This document shows positions 55,301-64,000 of a stretch of 64,000 nt of DNA, one piece after another. The notes under the pieces were generated by a model that did not search any database, was not told where the DNA came from, and was given only the letters and a program-made list of their open reading frames with translations. The stretch covers positions 62,001 through 126,000 of the forward strand of contig NZ_JABEQM010000010.1 in NCBI RefSeq assembly GCF_014174155.1, in the 5' to 3' direction. The DNA comes from Gluconacetobacter tumulisoli (GTDB lineage Bacteria > Pseudomonadota > Alphaproteobacteria > Acetobacterales > Acetobacteraceae). Both the position numbers and the translations under genes were made by a program. Every line of letters begins with the position of its first letter. Position 1 is the stretch's first letter.

Positions 55301-55328
55301 TATAATCGTAATTGCAAATCGTTTGCAA
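55301..55328 (+). promoter_or_regulatory. TATAAT box with downstream 17-bp palindromic operator-like site
   Basis: An exact -10 TATAAT at 55301-55306 is followed five bases later by TTGCAAA-TCG-TTTGCAA (55312-55328), a perfect 7-bp inverted repeat. The operator would cover the +1 region, ideal for a repressor. A -35 candidate TTGCCT (55275-55280) is 20 bases upstream, longer than ideal. The TGCAAA-N3-TTTGCA form recalls Fur/Mur-family sites of alphaproteobacteria, from memory. It lies 16 bases before the 79-residue ORF. Confidence 0.55.
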
Positions 55329-55343
55329 ATAAGGGTGTGAGCA

Positions 55344-55583
55344 GTGGGTGTCGAAACCGGCAGGATTGCGCGGAATTGCGAACGTGCGGTGGTGACCGCC
55401 TATCAGGAGCTGCGCGACGTGGGGACCGGTGACATGTCGGCATTCCATGCGTGCACGACCCTGTACAGGATTCATCATCCCGAAGCCTCGTTGAACGAGG
55501 CGCGGCGTCTGGTGTCCGAATGGATCGACCATCACGTCGTCCGTCGCGACCAGGGGCCGACAGCGGGATGCGCCTGCGACTGA
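55344..55583 (+). CDS. 79-residue small protein of unknown function
   Basis: The GTG start at 55344 is nine bases after AAGGG (55331-55335). The product has two His-His pairs (IHHPEA and DHHVVRR) and a C-terminal Cys-x-Cys (GCACD), which may hint at metal binding. It lacks a signal and membrane segment, and its ADP-like fold cannot be named. Its own promoter with an operator palindrome makes it more credible as a gene than its length would. Confidence 0.62.
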   Translation: MGVETGRIARNCERAVVTAYQELRDVGTGDMSAFHACTTLYRIHHPEASLNEARRLVSEWIDHHVVRRDQGPTAGCACD

Positions 55584-55612
55584 TTCGGGTGCCGTCAGCG
55601 GCCTGAACCCGA

Positions 55613-55806
55613 TCAGCGCCAACGCCGTCTGTTCCGGCACATACCAATGTCACAAGACCGACGAACAGGGCGCCCACGCCAATCCATCGTACCACACACC
55701 GGAATCCAGGCATTCCGGTGAGGAAAAAGGCGACGTAGATCGTCGTCGCAAGCCACCCTTGCCATGAGGCGGGGGATGCGTCGAATCCGAATGTCCTGGA
55801 TTGAGT
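55613..55806 (-). pseudogene. Possible remnant of a small two-helix membrane protein gene
   Basis: On the minus strand the frame reads TFGFDASPASWQGWLAT, followed by a hydrophobic helix, an FRCVVRW turn and a second helix. This is the layout of small alphaproteobacterial inner-membrane proteins with a P-x-[ST]-W-x-G-W motif, which usually end in an Arg/Trp-rich tail soon after helix two. Here there is no nearby ATG/GTG/TTG in frame, and the tail (ending RNRRRWR then TGA at 55615-55613) is in a different frame, so a frameshift is suspected. Sequence error or coincidence is possible. Confidence 0.25.
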
Positions 55807-55871
55807 CAGGCCGGGTTTGAAACCTGTTTCATCCTGATTTCCCGGCCGGACCAAGCTGTCGCCGCCAAAGC

Positions 55872-55904
55872 CACCCCGGGGCATCGGGCCCTCGGGGTGG
55901 CATT
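55872..55904 (-). terminator. Terminator-like inverted repeat after gltA
   Basis: GCCACCCCG (from 55871) is mirrored by CGGGGTGGC ending near 55901, around a GGGCATCGGGCCCT centre; the stem lies a few bases beyond the gltA stop on the minus strand. This is the most obvious terminator for the citrate synthase transcript. Confidence 0.55.
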
Positions 55905-55909
55905 CGGCC

Positions 55910-57208
55910 TCAGCCGCGCTGGTCGAAGGACGGGAAGTCGCGCTGGGGCGACCCGGTGTAAAGCTGGCGCGGGCGGCCGATGCGCTGGCCGGGTTCCTCG
56001 ATCATTTCCTTCCACTGGCTGATCCAGCCCACGGTGCGGGCGACGGCGAACAGGACCGTGAACATGCTGGTCGGGATGCCCATCGCCTTCAGGATGATTC
56101 CCGAATAGAAATCGACGTTCGGATACAGGCTGCGCTTGACGAAATATTCGTCGTGGATGGCGATTTTCTCCAGTTCGATCGCCAGGTCCAGCAGCGGATC
56201 ATCCTTGATGCCGAGTTCGCCAAGCACTTCGTGGCAGGTCGCCTGCATGATCTTCGCCCGGGGGTCGAAGTTCTTGTAGACACGATGCCCGAAGCCCATC
56301 AGGCGCACGCCACTGTTCTTGTCCTTCACCTTGGCGATGAAGTCCGGAATGTTGTCCTTGTTGCCGATCTCGGCCAGCATTTTCAGCACGGCCTCGTTGG
56401 CGCCGCCATGGGCGGGGCCCCACAGGGCGGCAATGCCGGCGGCGATGCAGGCGAACGGATTGGCGCCCGTCGAACCCGCCAGACGCACCGTGGAGGTCGA
56501 GGCATTCTGTTCATGGTCTGCGTGCAGGATCAGGATCCGGTCCATCGCGCGGGCCAGGACGGGATTGACCACATAGGGCTCTGACGGATGCGCGAACATC
56601 ATCGACAGGAAGTTTTCGGCATAGTTCAGGTCGTTGCGCGGATATACGAACGCCTCGCCCTGCGTGTATTTATAGGCCCAGGCCGCGATCGTCGGCAGCT
56701 TGGCGATCAGGCGCATCGCCGACAGTTCGCGGCTGGCGGCGTTCGAGATGTCGGTGCCTTCGTGATAGAAGGCCGACAGGGCGCCGACGGTGCCGCAAAG
56801 GATCGCCATCGGATGGGCGTCGCGGCGGAAGCCGTTGAAGAAATTCCGGATCTGCTCGTGCAGCAGCGTGTGCGACTTGATGGTGGCGACGAACGCATCG
56901 TTCTGCGCCCGGGTCGGCAGTTCGCCGTTCAGCAGAAGGTGTGCGACTTCCAGAAACGTTGCCTGCTCGGCCAGCTGGGCGATCGGATATCCCCGGTGCA
57001 GCAGCACGCCCTTGCCGCCGTCGATGAACGTGATCTTGCTCTCGCAGGATGCCGTTTCGCCATAGCCTGGATCGAACGTGAATACGCCCAGGTCGGCGGC
57101 GATCTTGCGGATATCCAGAACGTCAGGCCCCAGGACTCCGGACAGGACCGGCAGACTGGCGGTTTTGCCTTCTAGCGAGACGGTGGCCACTTTTCCTGAC
57201 TCGGTCAT
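55910..57208 (-). CDS. gltA: Citrate synthase (AarA-type)
   Basis: 432 residues from ATG 57208, with GAGGAG upstream (a TTG one codon earlier is not needed). Hexameric-type citrate synthase: catalytic His267 (GPAHGGAN), His308 (GFGHRVY) and Asp366 (NVDFYSG), numbers close to E. coli 264/305/362. It condenses oxaloacetate and acetyl-CoA. In Acetobacter this enzyme is AarA, required for acetic acid resistance. It follows sixA on the minus strand by 196 bp. Confidence 0.96.
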   Translation of the reverse strand: MTESGKVATVSLEGKTASLPVLSGVLGPDVLDIRKIAADLGVFTFDPGYGETASCESKITFIDGGKGVLLHRGYPIAQLAEQATFLEVAHLLLNGELPTRAQNDAFVATIKSHTLLHEQIRNFFNGFRRDAHPMAILCGTVGALSAFYHEGTDISNAASRELSAMRLIAKLPTIAAWAYKYTQGEAFVYPRNDLNYAENFLSMMFAHPSEPYVVNPVLARAMDRILILHADHEQNASTSTVRLAGSTGANPFACIAAGIAALWGPAHGGANEAVLKMLAEIGNKDNIPDFIAKVKDKNSGVRLMGFGHRVYKNFDPRAKIMQATCHEVLGELGIKDDPLLDLAIELEKIAIHDEYFVKRSLYPNVDFYSGIILKAMGIPTSMFTVLFAVARTVGWISQWKEMIEEPGQRIGRPRQLYTGSPQRDFPSFDQRG

Positions 57209-57404
57209 CAAACTCTCCTCTTGGTCGTTCGCCGCCTTGCGGTGCGACGGATCTCATCCCAAACCTGCGGGCACTCCTGTCCTCTGTGTGACAGTTCGTT
57301 GCGTGGCCCATCGATGCGCCCCCGTTCGGGACGGCAGGCATGCGCCGAGATAAGGACGAAACGACAGACGTGGCAACTCCGCCGAAGCGGGGTCCGTCAT
57401 GCCG

Positions 57405-57965
57405 TCAGGCGCATAGCACCAGGGAAAGAGTGGCCCGTTTTGCCGCCAGGTCGTGCCAGTGGCCATGGATCCGGAAAGAGGCAATGGAGGCCGTGGGAAA
57501 ACCGCGGATCAGGACGGACTTGTCCGGGTCGTCGATGGCCCGCCCCGCCAGGTCCAGGGTCAGGTGATACAGGTCCGGATTGTGCCCTATCACTATGATA
57601 TTATTGAACTTATCGGGTATGAGCCGAATGATGTCGAGAATGCTGTCGGGACCGGATTCATACAGCCCGGCCTCCTGAACGATGGTGGGGGGCGGGGCCG
57701 CGGGAAAGGGGCCCAGCGCGGTATAGGTTTCGCTGGACCGGATAGCCGGGCTGATCAGGACCAGGTCGGGATGGAAGCCGATCTCGCGCAGTTGTGTTCC
57801 CCGCTGCCCCGCCTTGCGGCGCCCCGATGGCGTAAGGGGACGGGACAGGTCGCTGGCCCGCCCCAGGTCGCCATGCGGGGCGGGGAAGGCCTCGGCATGG
57901 CGCATCAGCACCAGCGTGCGCGCGCCGGGGACGGCCGCGTCGTCCGATTTTGCCATATCCGGCAT
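57405..57965 (-). CDS. sixA: SixA-like phosphohistidine phosphatase (AarB position)
   Basis: 186 residues, histidine phosphatase superfamily. The phosphohistidine motif is LMRHAEAF (His23), and a second histidine lies in VIGHNPD (His128). In A. aceti the former aarB gene was reassigned to SixA, an activator of citric acid cycle flux, so its place directly before gltA fits the aar locus. Its ATG overlaps the chorismate mutase stop by one base. Confidence 0.88.
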   Translation of the reverse strand: MPDMAKSDDAAVPGARTLVLMRHAEAFPAPHGDLGRASDLSRPLTPSGRRKAGQRGTQLREIGFHPDLVLISPAIRSSETYTALGPFPAAPPPTIVQEAGLYESGPDSILDIIRLIPDKFNNIIVIGHNPDLYHLTLDLAGRAIDDPDKSVLIRGFPTASIASFRIHGHWHDLAAKRATLSLVLCA

Positions 57966-58327
57966 CAGGACGTGCCGTTTCCCGCGGTCTTGCGGGCGAT
58001 CGCCTCGTGATGGCGGATGACTTCCTTGATGATGAAGGCCAGGAATTTCTCGGCGAAATCGGGATCGAGCTGCGCCGCCGCCGCAAGTTCGCGGAGCCTG
58101 CGGACCTGTCGCGCTTCGCGTTCCATGTCGGCGGCCGGCATGTCGTGGCGGGCCTTCAGTTCGCCGACGGCCTGGGTATGGCGGAACCGTTCCGCAAGCA
58201 TGTAGATCAACGCGGCGTCGATATTGTCGATGCTCCGGCGCAGCGCCAGCAGGGTGTCCCGCGCACCCTGCTGTGTGGCGTCGCCTGACGTCTGGACGGT
58301 CGTATCGATGGCCGTGCTGTCGCTCAC
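57965..58327 (-). CDS. aroQ: Chorismate mutase, AroQ type
   Basis: 120 residues from a GTG at 58327, with CAGGAG nine bases upstream. The helical AroQ pattern is clear: LLALRRSIDNIDAALIYMLAERFRHTQAVGELKARHDMPAADM (first ~half) and FAEKFLAFIIKEVIRHHEAI. The conserved arginine and lysine residues (ALRRSID, GELKARH) are those binding chorismate. It makes prephenate for Phe/Tyr synthesis. Coupled to sixA by a one-base overlap, an unusual neighbour for aar. Confidence 0.88.
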   Translation of the reverse strand: MSDSTAIDTTVQTSGDATQQGARDTLLALRRSIDNIDAALIYMLAERFRHTQAVGELKARHDMPAADMEREARQVRRLRELAAAAQLDPDFAEKFLAFIIKEVIRHHEAIARKTAGNGTS

Positions 58328-58379
58328 GTGAACATGCTCCTGAATGTTGATCGGCACTATCATATCACCATACAGGTTT

Positions 58380-59264
58380 TCAGGAATCGTCGGGCAGGTC
58401 GATCCATGCGAGATGTCCGCCCTTGCCGGCGCCCGTATCGGTAAAGACCGAGCTGCCCCCGGCGCGACCGGCGCGAACCCACGGGCGTCCATCCGTCGAC
58501 CGCCGGTCATGCCCGCAATAGACCGTGTATCCCGCCGGGATATGGTCGACCCAGTTCAGGCGCCGTTCGGGGTAGCCGTCCTTCTGCATGCGTCCCGTCG
58601 TTTCGCCGAACAGCGCCCGCGACAGGACCGGCGTGACGAGGCCCAGCCCGGAGGGCGGACGTTCCGTCAGCATCCGCGAATGAAAGCCGCCATGCACGAA
58701 GATCCGCCGTCCGAGCACCAGCCAGGGGGGGGCCTGGGCGATGTCGTGCCATGCCCTGCGTCGGACGTCCTCGTTCTCCGGCGCCTGGAACTGGCGCAGG
58801 GTTTCCGTCAGCGGCGCGTCGCGACGCAGTTTCTGGCCGGCCAGCGCACGGGCCAGCTTGCGGTCATGGTTGCCCAGGATGAACAGCCCGCGTCCCTCGT
58901 CCAGCAGGCGTTGCATCAGGCGGAACGTTCCCGCGCTGTCGGGCCCATGGTCCACGAGGTCGCCAAGCTGAATCACGAAACGGTCGGTGGCCACCGCATG
59001 GCGGAAGGCCCGCAGGTCGCCATGAACGTCACCCACCACCCGAATCGGTCGTCCCGCGATCAGGCGTTCGACGACGGCGCTGTCGTAGGTCGCAGGCACG
59101 GTATCGGGCGGCACGAAGGACGGCAGGCCGGGCGACCGAAGATCGTCGGCGGCGTAGGGCTGCGCGGATCCGGAGGGCGGGCTGGGGTCCAATCGAAATT
59201 CCGTTTCTGGCGTCAGAGGGGCGATAACAGAGTCCGTTTCCTGATATTGGTATGAACATCCCAT
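58380..59264 (-). CDS. Metallophosphoesterase (PPP-family phosphatase)
   Basis: 294 residues from ATG 59264 (GGAGG ten bases upstream; an earlier in-frame ATG at 59396 lacks a site). Metal-binding motifs: VVGDVHGD, LGDLVDHGPDSAG, ILGNHDRKL, FVHGGFHS and YCGHDRRS, the pattern of Ser/Thr phosphatase/ApaH-like enzymes. It may dephosphorylate proteins or dinucleoside polyphosphates. The GTG of aroQ follows 53 bases after its stop. Confidence 0.87.
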   Translation of the reverse strand: MGCSYQYQETDSVIAPLTPETEFRLDPSPPSGSAQPYAADDLRSPGLPSFVPPDTVPATYDSAVVERLIAGRPIRVVGDVHGDLRAFRHAVATDRFVIQLGDLVDHGPDSAGTFRLMQRLLDEGRGLFILGNHDRKLARALAGQKLRRDAPLTETLRQFQAPENEDVRRRAWHDIAQAPPWLVLGRRIFVHGGFHSRMLTERPPSGLGLVTPVLSRALFGETTGRMQKDGYPERRLNWVDHIPAGYTVYCGHDRRSTDGRPWVRAGRAGGSSVFTDTGAGKGGHLAWIDLPDDS

Positions 59265-59392
59265 TCCGCCATGTCCTCCCGGGCCAATGGAGGCGAGACG
59301 GAAAGGCGCGTGTTTGGGAATGATTGAAGCAGACTGACGCGTCGGCTCTTCGGTTGACAGAAAAATAGAAGCTATTTTTGCATATCTGCCAT

Positions 59393-59716
59393 TCATTTCC
59401 TGTCAGGTAGGCCCATCCAGCGGGGATGGCTCTGTTCGATATAGGCCAGAATCCGATCGACGCGGCGACGCAGGATCGCAAAGTCGTCGGACAGCAGAAC
59501 CAGTCCCAGCGGCAGCATCCAGATCCCCAGCAACGGGAGAATGGACAGAAAACCGCCCAGAATCAGCAATCCCCCCGAAAGCAGCCGCCAACGTCGGCGC
59601 GACGGTACCCGTAGCCAGTTCACCGTCCGGCGCAGCCGGTGCGGTGCCCGTGCCAGGAGCAGGCCGATCCGGCGCTCGCGTTCGGCCAGTGCATTCAAAA
59701 CGACGGAATGGGTCAT
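59393..59716 (-). CDS. Small single-helix-pair membrane protein of unknown function
   Basis: 107 residues, with one long hydrophobic region at 45-76 (LLSGGLLILGGFLSILPLLG then IWMLPLGLVLLSDD) flanked by arginine-rich stretches. The GG-x-L-x-x-LP-x-LG-x-WMLPLG pattern recalls a small alphaproteobacterial family without known function. It is divergent from aarC (197 bp between). Confidence 0.72.
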   Translation of the reverse strand: MTHSVVLNALAERERRIGLLLARAPHRLRRTVNWLRVPSRRRWRLLSGGLLILGGFLSILPLLGIWMLPLGLVLLSDDFAILRRRVDRILAYIEQSHPRWMGLPDRK

Positions 59717-59892
59717 GCTGTAACACTCTTTTGTTGTGACGCGCCGGACGGGAAAGAGAAGAGATTGTGTGTCGGACAGGGATTAGGCGGGATGATACCA
59801 CCGGTCAGGCCGTCGGACGGATGCGGACCGGGACGGGCGTTGCTGCCGGACGCGGGACAGGCGATTCTGCACTTTCCCGCGACATAAAATGA

Positions 59893-61434
<1,542 letters not shown>

Positions 61435-61440
61435 CGCACA

Positions 61441-61472
61441 GCATCCCCCGACCCATTCGGGCCGGGGGATGC
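61441..61472 (+). terminator. Strong hairpin after aarC
   Basis: Perfect outer 10-bp stem GCATCCCCCG/CGGGGGATGC plus an inner CCC/GGG, six bases after the aarC stop; no T-run follows. It also faces the convergent smc gene. Confidence 0.65.
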
Positions 61473-61473
61473 C

Positions 61474-61532
61474 ATCCATGATCCGGTACAGGGCATCAGG
61501 TCCTGATGGGTTTGGGCAACGCCCGACCCTGG
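61474..61532 (+). repeat. Intergenic dispersed repeat, copy 2
   Basis: The second copy of the element at 47231-47292: ATCCATGATC, a variable spacer, then CAGGTCCTGATGGGTT followed by TGGGCAACGCCCG and CCCTGG. It starts two bases after the aarC hairpin and ends at the smc stop. It lies between convergent genes, whereas copy 1 lies upstream of moaD. Confidence 0.6.
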
Positions 61533-64000
61533 TCAGACCGCCGCTTCCGCACGGGCCTGTCCGGCCATGGTCGAAGCGTGTTCCAGATCGACGGACAGCA
61601 CGCGACTGACCCCGCGTTCCTGCATCGTCACGCCATAGAGCCGGTCCATATGCGCCATCGTCAGCTGATGGTGCGTGACGACCAGGAAGCGCGTGCCGGC
61701 TTCGGCCACCATGTCGCCCAGCAGGGCGCAGAACCGGCCCACGTTGGCGTCATCCAGCGGCGCGTCCACTTCGTCGAGGACGCAGATCGGCGCGGGGTTG
61801 CAGCGGAACACCGCGAAGATCAGCGACAAGGCCGTCAGCGCCTGCTCGCCACCCGACAGCAGGGACAGGGTCGCCAGTTTCTTGCCAGGCGGCTGGGCAT
61901 AGATCTCCAGCCCCGCCTGCAATGGGTCGTCGTTGCCCACCATGCCCAGATGCGCGCGGCCGCCGTTGAACATCCGGGCGAACAGCGCCTGGAAATGCTG
62001 ATCTACCTCGGTGAACACCGCCAGCAGCCGCTCGCGCCCCTCGCGGTTCAAGGCACCGATTGATCCTCGCAACCGGGCGATGGCGGTTTCCAGCTCGTCC
62101 TTTTCGGTCCGGATGACGGCGATGCGGGTCTCGGCCTCGTCGGCTTCCAGCTCGGCGCGCAGATTGACCGGCCCCATGTCCTCGCGCTCGCGCGTCAGGC
62201 GGGCGATCTTTCGCCGCAGGCTGCTTTCGGCGGCTTCCGTCAGGTCGGGCGGCACCACGCCCGGCGGTTCGGGCGTCTCCGTCAGAAGCTGCGTCAGGAT
62301 GGCCTCGGCCTGCTCGTGTCGCCCCTCGGCGCGCAGCAGCCCCTCGCGCGCGGTCGCCAGGGCAGCGTCGGCATCCCGCCGGCCGGCCTGGGCCTGGGAC
62401 AGGGCGGCCTCGGCCGCCGCAAGCGCACCGGTCACGGCGTCATATGCGGCCTGGGCCTGCCCCAGGGCCTCGCGCGTTGTCTCGCGCGTGCGGAGGACTT
62501 CGTCGGGCAGGGCGGACAAGCGCGCATGTTCGGCCTGGGTGGCCGCCAGCCGCGTGGCGCTGTGCCCGGCCTGGGCGATGGCAGCTTCGTGCCGGGCGGA
62601 CCAGTCCGCGATGGCGTCCCGCAGACCGGCGAGGCGCGTCTGCGCCGTCTGGTCCTCGCCGGCCAGGGCAGCGCGACGATCGCGGGCGGCATCCTCTACC
62701 TGGCGGGCCGCCACCAGTTCCTCGCGCAGGGTCCGGATATGCTCGGCGATCGCGTCCGGGTCGGGCAGGGTCGCCTGTTCCGCGACGATTCGCGCCAAGG
62801 TCCGGGCCGCGTCGTCCCGTTCCTGGCCCAGAGTTGCCAGACGCGGCGCCTGGGCTTCGATCGCGCTGCGGGTTTCGATCAGGGTGGTCTGAAGGGCGGA
62901 ATGGGCGGATTGCGCCTGCTCCAAGGCCTTCTCTGCCTCCAGCCGGTGCTGCCGTGCGGATTCCAGCGCCTGCGTCGCCTGCGTTACCCGCGATTGCGCG
63001 GCGGTCAGGACCGTTTCGACATCCTGGATGGGGGGTAGGTCGGACAACGCCTGTTCGGCTGCCTGCCGGGCAGTTTCGGCCTGCTGGGCCTCGCGGACGA
63101 TGCGCTGCAATTCGGGGACGATCGTGGCCAGGCGGGTTTCGGCCTCATCATGGCGGGCCGCGGCGGTCCCGGCGGCCCGCCGCGCGGTTTCCAGAGTCGT
63201 CTCGGCCCGGCGCCGGGCATCGCGGGCCGTGCTTTCCGCGGCCTGCGATGCCTGTTCCCGCTGGCGTGCCGCGTCGTGGTCACGCCGCAACTGCGCCTCG
63301 TCCGGAAGGCCGGACAGGGCCTGTCGCGCGGCGGCCAGCGTGGCTTCCGCTTCGGATTTCCCCTGCACGGCCTGTTCGTGTTGCGGCAGCACGGTGTCCA
63401 GCCGCGCCCGGACCGTGGCGTCCAGCCGGCTGATCTCGGCCTCGTCCGCCCGGGCCTGGCGCAGGATGGTCTCGACCCGTGTACGCTCGGCGCGGGCGCG
63501 GATCACGGCGTCGGCGGCCTGGATACGGGCGGATTCGGTCGCGGCCTGATCTGCCTGTGCCGCCGGCAGGTCGGCGCGGCGGGTCGCCAATGCCGCCGCC
63601 GTTTCCCGCAGGCGGTTGCGCTGTTGCAGCAGAAGCGCCGCACGGCTGGGCAGGCCCGGCGCCAGGCGATAGCCATCCCAGCGCCAGAGCCCACCATCCC
63701 GGCGCACCAGGCATTGACCGGGACGCAGCTGCAGCTGCAACGGGGCGCCGTCCATGCCGTCCGCCAGCAATCCGACGGCCCCCAACGCCCGGCCCAGGGC
63801 AGGCGGGGCCATGACCAGCGTGGAAAGCGGGACGGTGCCCTGGCCCGGGAGGACCTGCGTCGCCAGGTCCGGCAGGAGATGCCACAGGCGCGGGGCATCC
63901 GGCTGGACCGACGCCTCCAGCCCGTCGGCAAGGGCGGCGGCCAGCGCGGTTTCCAGCCCGTCCGGAACCGTGATGTCGTCCACCACCCCCCGAACCCCGG
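61533..64000 (-). CDS. smc: Chromosome segregation protein SMC, C-terminal part (5' end outside window)
   Basis: About 820 residues of the right half of an SMC protein, open through the right edge. At the window end the frame reads GVRGVVDDITVPDGLETA, the start of the hinge domain. A long Gln/Glu/Arg/Ala-rich coiled coil follows (roughly residues 110-650 of the visible part). The C-terminal ATPase part has the LSGGEQALTALSLIF signature and Walker B VLDEVDAPLDDANV, then VVTHHQLTMA. SMC condenses and segregates chromosomes with ScpA/ScpB. The N-terminal Walker A lies outside the window. Confidence 0.95.
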   Translation of the reverse strand, partial: GVRGVVDDITVPDGLETALAAALADGLEASVQPDAPRLWHLLPDLATQVLPGQGTVPLSTLVMAPPALGRALGAVGLLADGMDGAPLQLQLRPGQCLVRRDGGLWRWDGYRLAPGLPSRAALLLQQRNRLRETAAALATRRADLPAAQADQAATESARIQAADAVIRARAERTRVETILRQARADEAEISRLDATVRARLDTVLPQHEQAVQGKSEAEATLAAARQALSGLPDEAQLRRDHDAARQREQASQAAESTARDARRRAETTLETARRAAGTAAARHDEAETRLATIVPELQRIVREAQQAETARQAAEQALSDLPPIQDVETVLTAAQSRVTQATQALESARQHRLEAEKALEQAQSAHSALQTTLIETRSAIEAQAPRLATLGQERDDAARTLARIVAEQATLPDPDAIAEHIRTLREELVAARQVEDAARDRRAALAGEDQTAQTRLAGLRDAIADWSARHEAAIAQAGHSATRLAATQAEHARLSALPDEVLRTRETTREALGQAQAAYDAVTGALAAAEAALSQAQAGRRDADAALATAREGLLRAEGRHEQAEAILTQLLTETPEPPGVVPPDLTEAAESSLRRKIARLTREREDMGPVNLRAELEADEAETRIAVIRTEKDELETAIARLRGSIGALNREGRERLLAVFTEVDQHFQALFARMFNGGRAHLGMVGNDDPLQAGLEIYAQPPGKKLATLSLLSGGEQALTALSLIFAVFRCNPAPICVLDEVDAPLDDANVGRFCALLGDMVAEAGTRFLVVTHHQLTMAHMDRLYGVTMQERGVSRVLSVDLEHASTMAGQARAEAAV

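Larger units (their letters stand above)
55584..55909. other. Intergenic region between the 79-residue gene and gltA
   Basis: 326 bases. The minus strand carries a stretch with two hydrophobic segments (listed separately as a possible remnant). The end near 55880-55905 has the inverted repeat GCCACCCCGGGGCATCGGGCCCTCGGGGTGGCATT, whose arms (CACCCCG / CGGGGTG) could be the citrate-synthase terminator on the minus strand. Confidence 0.45.

Overview
The window is a GC-rich alphaproteobacterial chromosome segment that looks like an acetic acid bacterium (Acetobacteraceae, Gluconacetobacter/Komagataeibacter-like; genus not proven). The main evidence is a locus with citrate synthase (aarA/gltA), SixA and succinyl-CoA:acetate CoA-transferase (aarC), the variant citric acid cycle described in Acetobacter aceti. 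A three-subunit membrane-type molybdenum dehydrogenase with a tri-haem cytochrome and an OprB-type porin support this. No insertion sequence, prophage, integrase, CRISPR array or rRNA was seen; there is one tRNA.

Layout. 1-2.1 kb: thiO(partial)-thiS-thiG-thiE, thiamine thiazole synthesis. 2.5-5.1 kb: a large Na+/H+ antiporter with a cyclic-nucleotide-binding-like tail. 5.2-9.1 kb: Ald/Ior-type dehydrogenase (2Fe-2S subunit, molybdopterin subunit, tri-haem cytochrome c). 9.1-19.2 kb: tRNA-Met, MscS channel, amino-acid permease, SGNH hydrolase, UppP, an orphan MCE-domain protein, PPK2, OprB porin, and a membrane-anchored ATP-grasp enzyme coupled to a DedA protein. 19.4-27.3 kb: an eight-gene run, mostly with overlapping stops and starts (lytic transglycosylase, RlpA/SPOR lipoprotein, DD-carboxypeptidase, tmk, holB, metG, tatD, MBL hydrolase). 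27.6-32.5 kb: the PrkA-YeaH-SpoVR stationary-phase triad.

32.5-35.7 kb: a compact four-gene operon for a periplasmic tryptophan-tryptophylquinone (TTQ) amine dehydrogenase: heavy chain, light chain and two mono-haem cytochromes c. None of the usual neighbouring maturation genes (mauF, mauE, mauD, mauG) is present. This is the most unusual part of the window.

35.7-55.6 kb: mostly housekeeping genes (nucleoside deoxyribosyltransferase, guaB, RsmB-type methyltransferase, second antiporter, L,D-transpeptidase-like protein, orphan response regulator, xthA, uvrC, pgsA, lipoprotein, moaD, moaE, nrdA, nrdB, trmN6-like, polyprenyl synthase, murI, pyrE) and a 79-residue small protein behind an operator-like palindrome. 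55.9-61.4 kb: the aar locus (gltA, sixA, aroQ, metallophosphatase and a small membrane protein on minus; aarC divergent on plus). 61.5-64 kb: C-terminal part of smc.

Regulatory and repeat structure: two NrdR-like boxes three helical turns apart before nrdA; a palindrome directly after a TATAAT before the 79-residue ORF; a consensus DnaA box beside an AT-rich stretch before uvrC; hairpins between several convergent gene pairs; and a roughly 60-bp intergenic repeat present twice (47.2 and 61.5 kb). All identifications come from reading the sequence and from memory of protein families; no database search was run.
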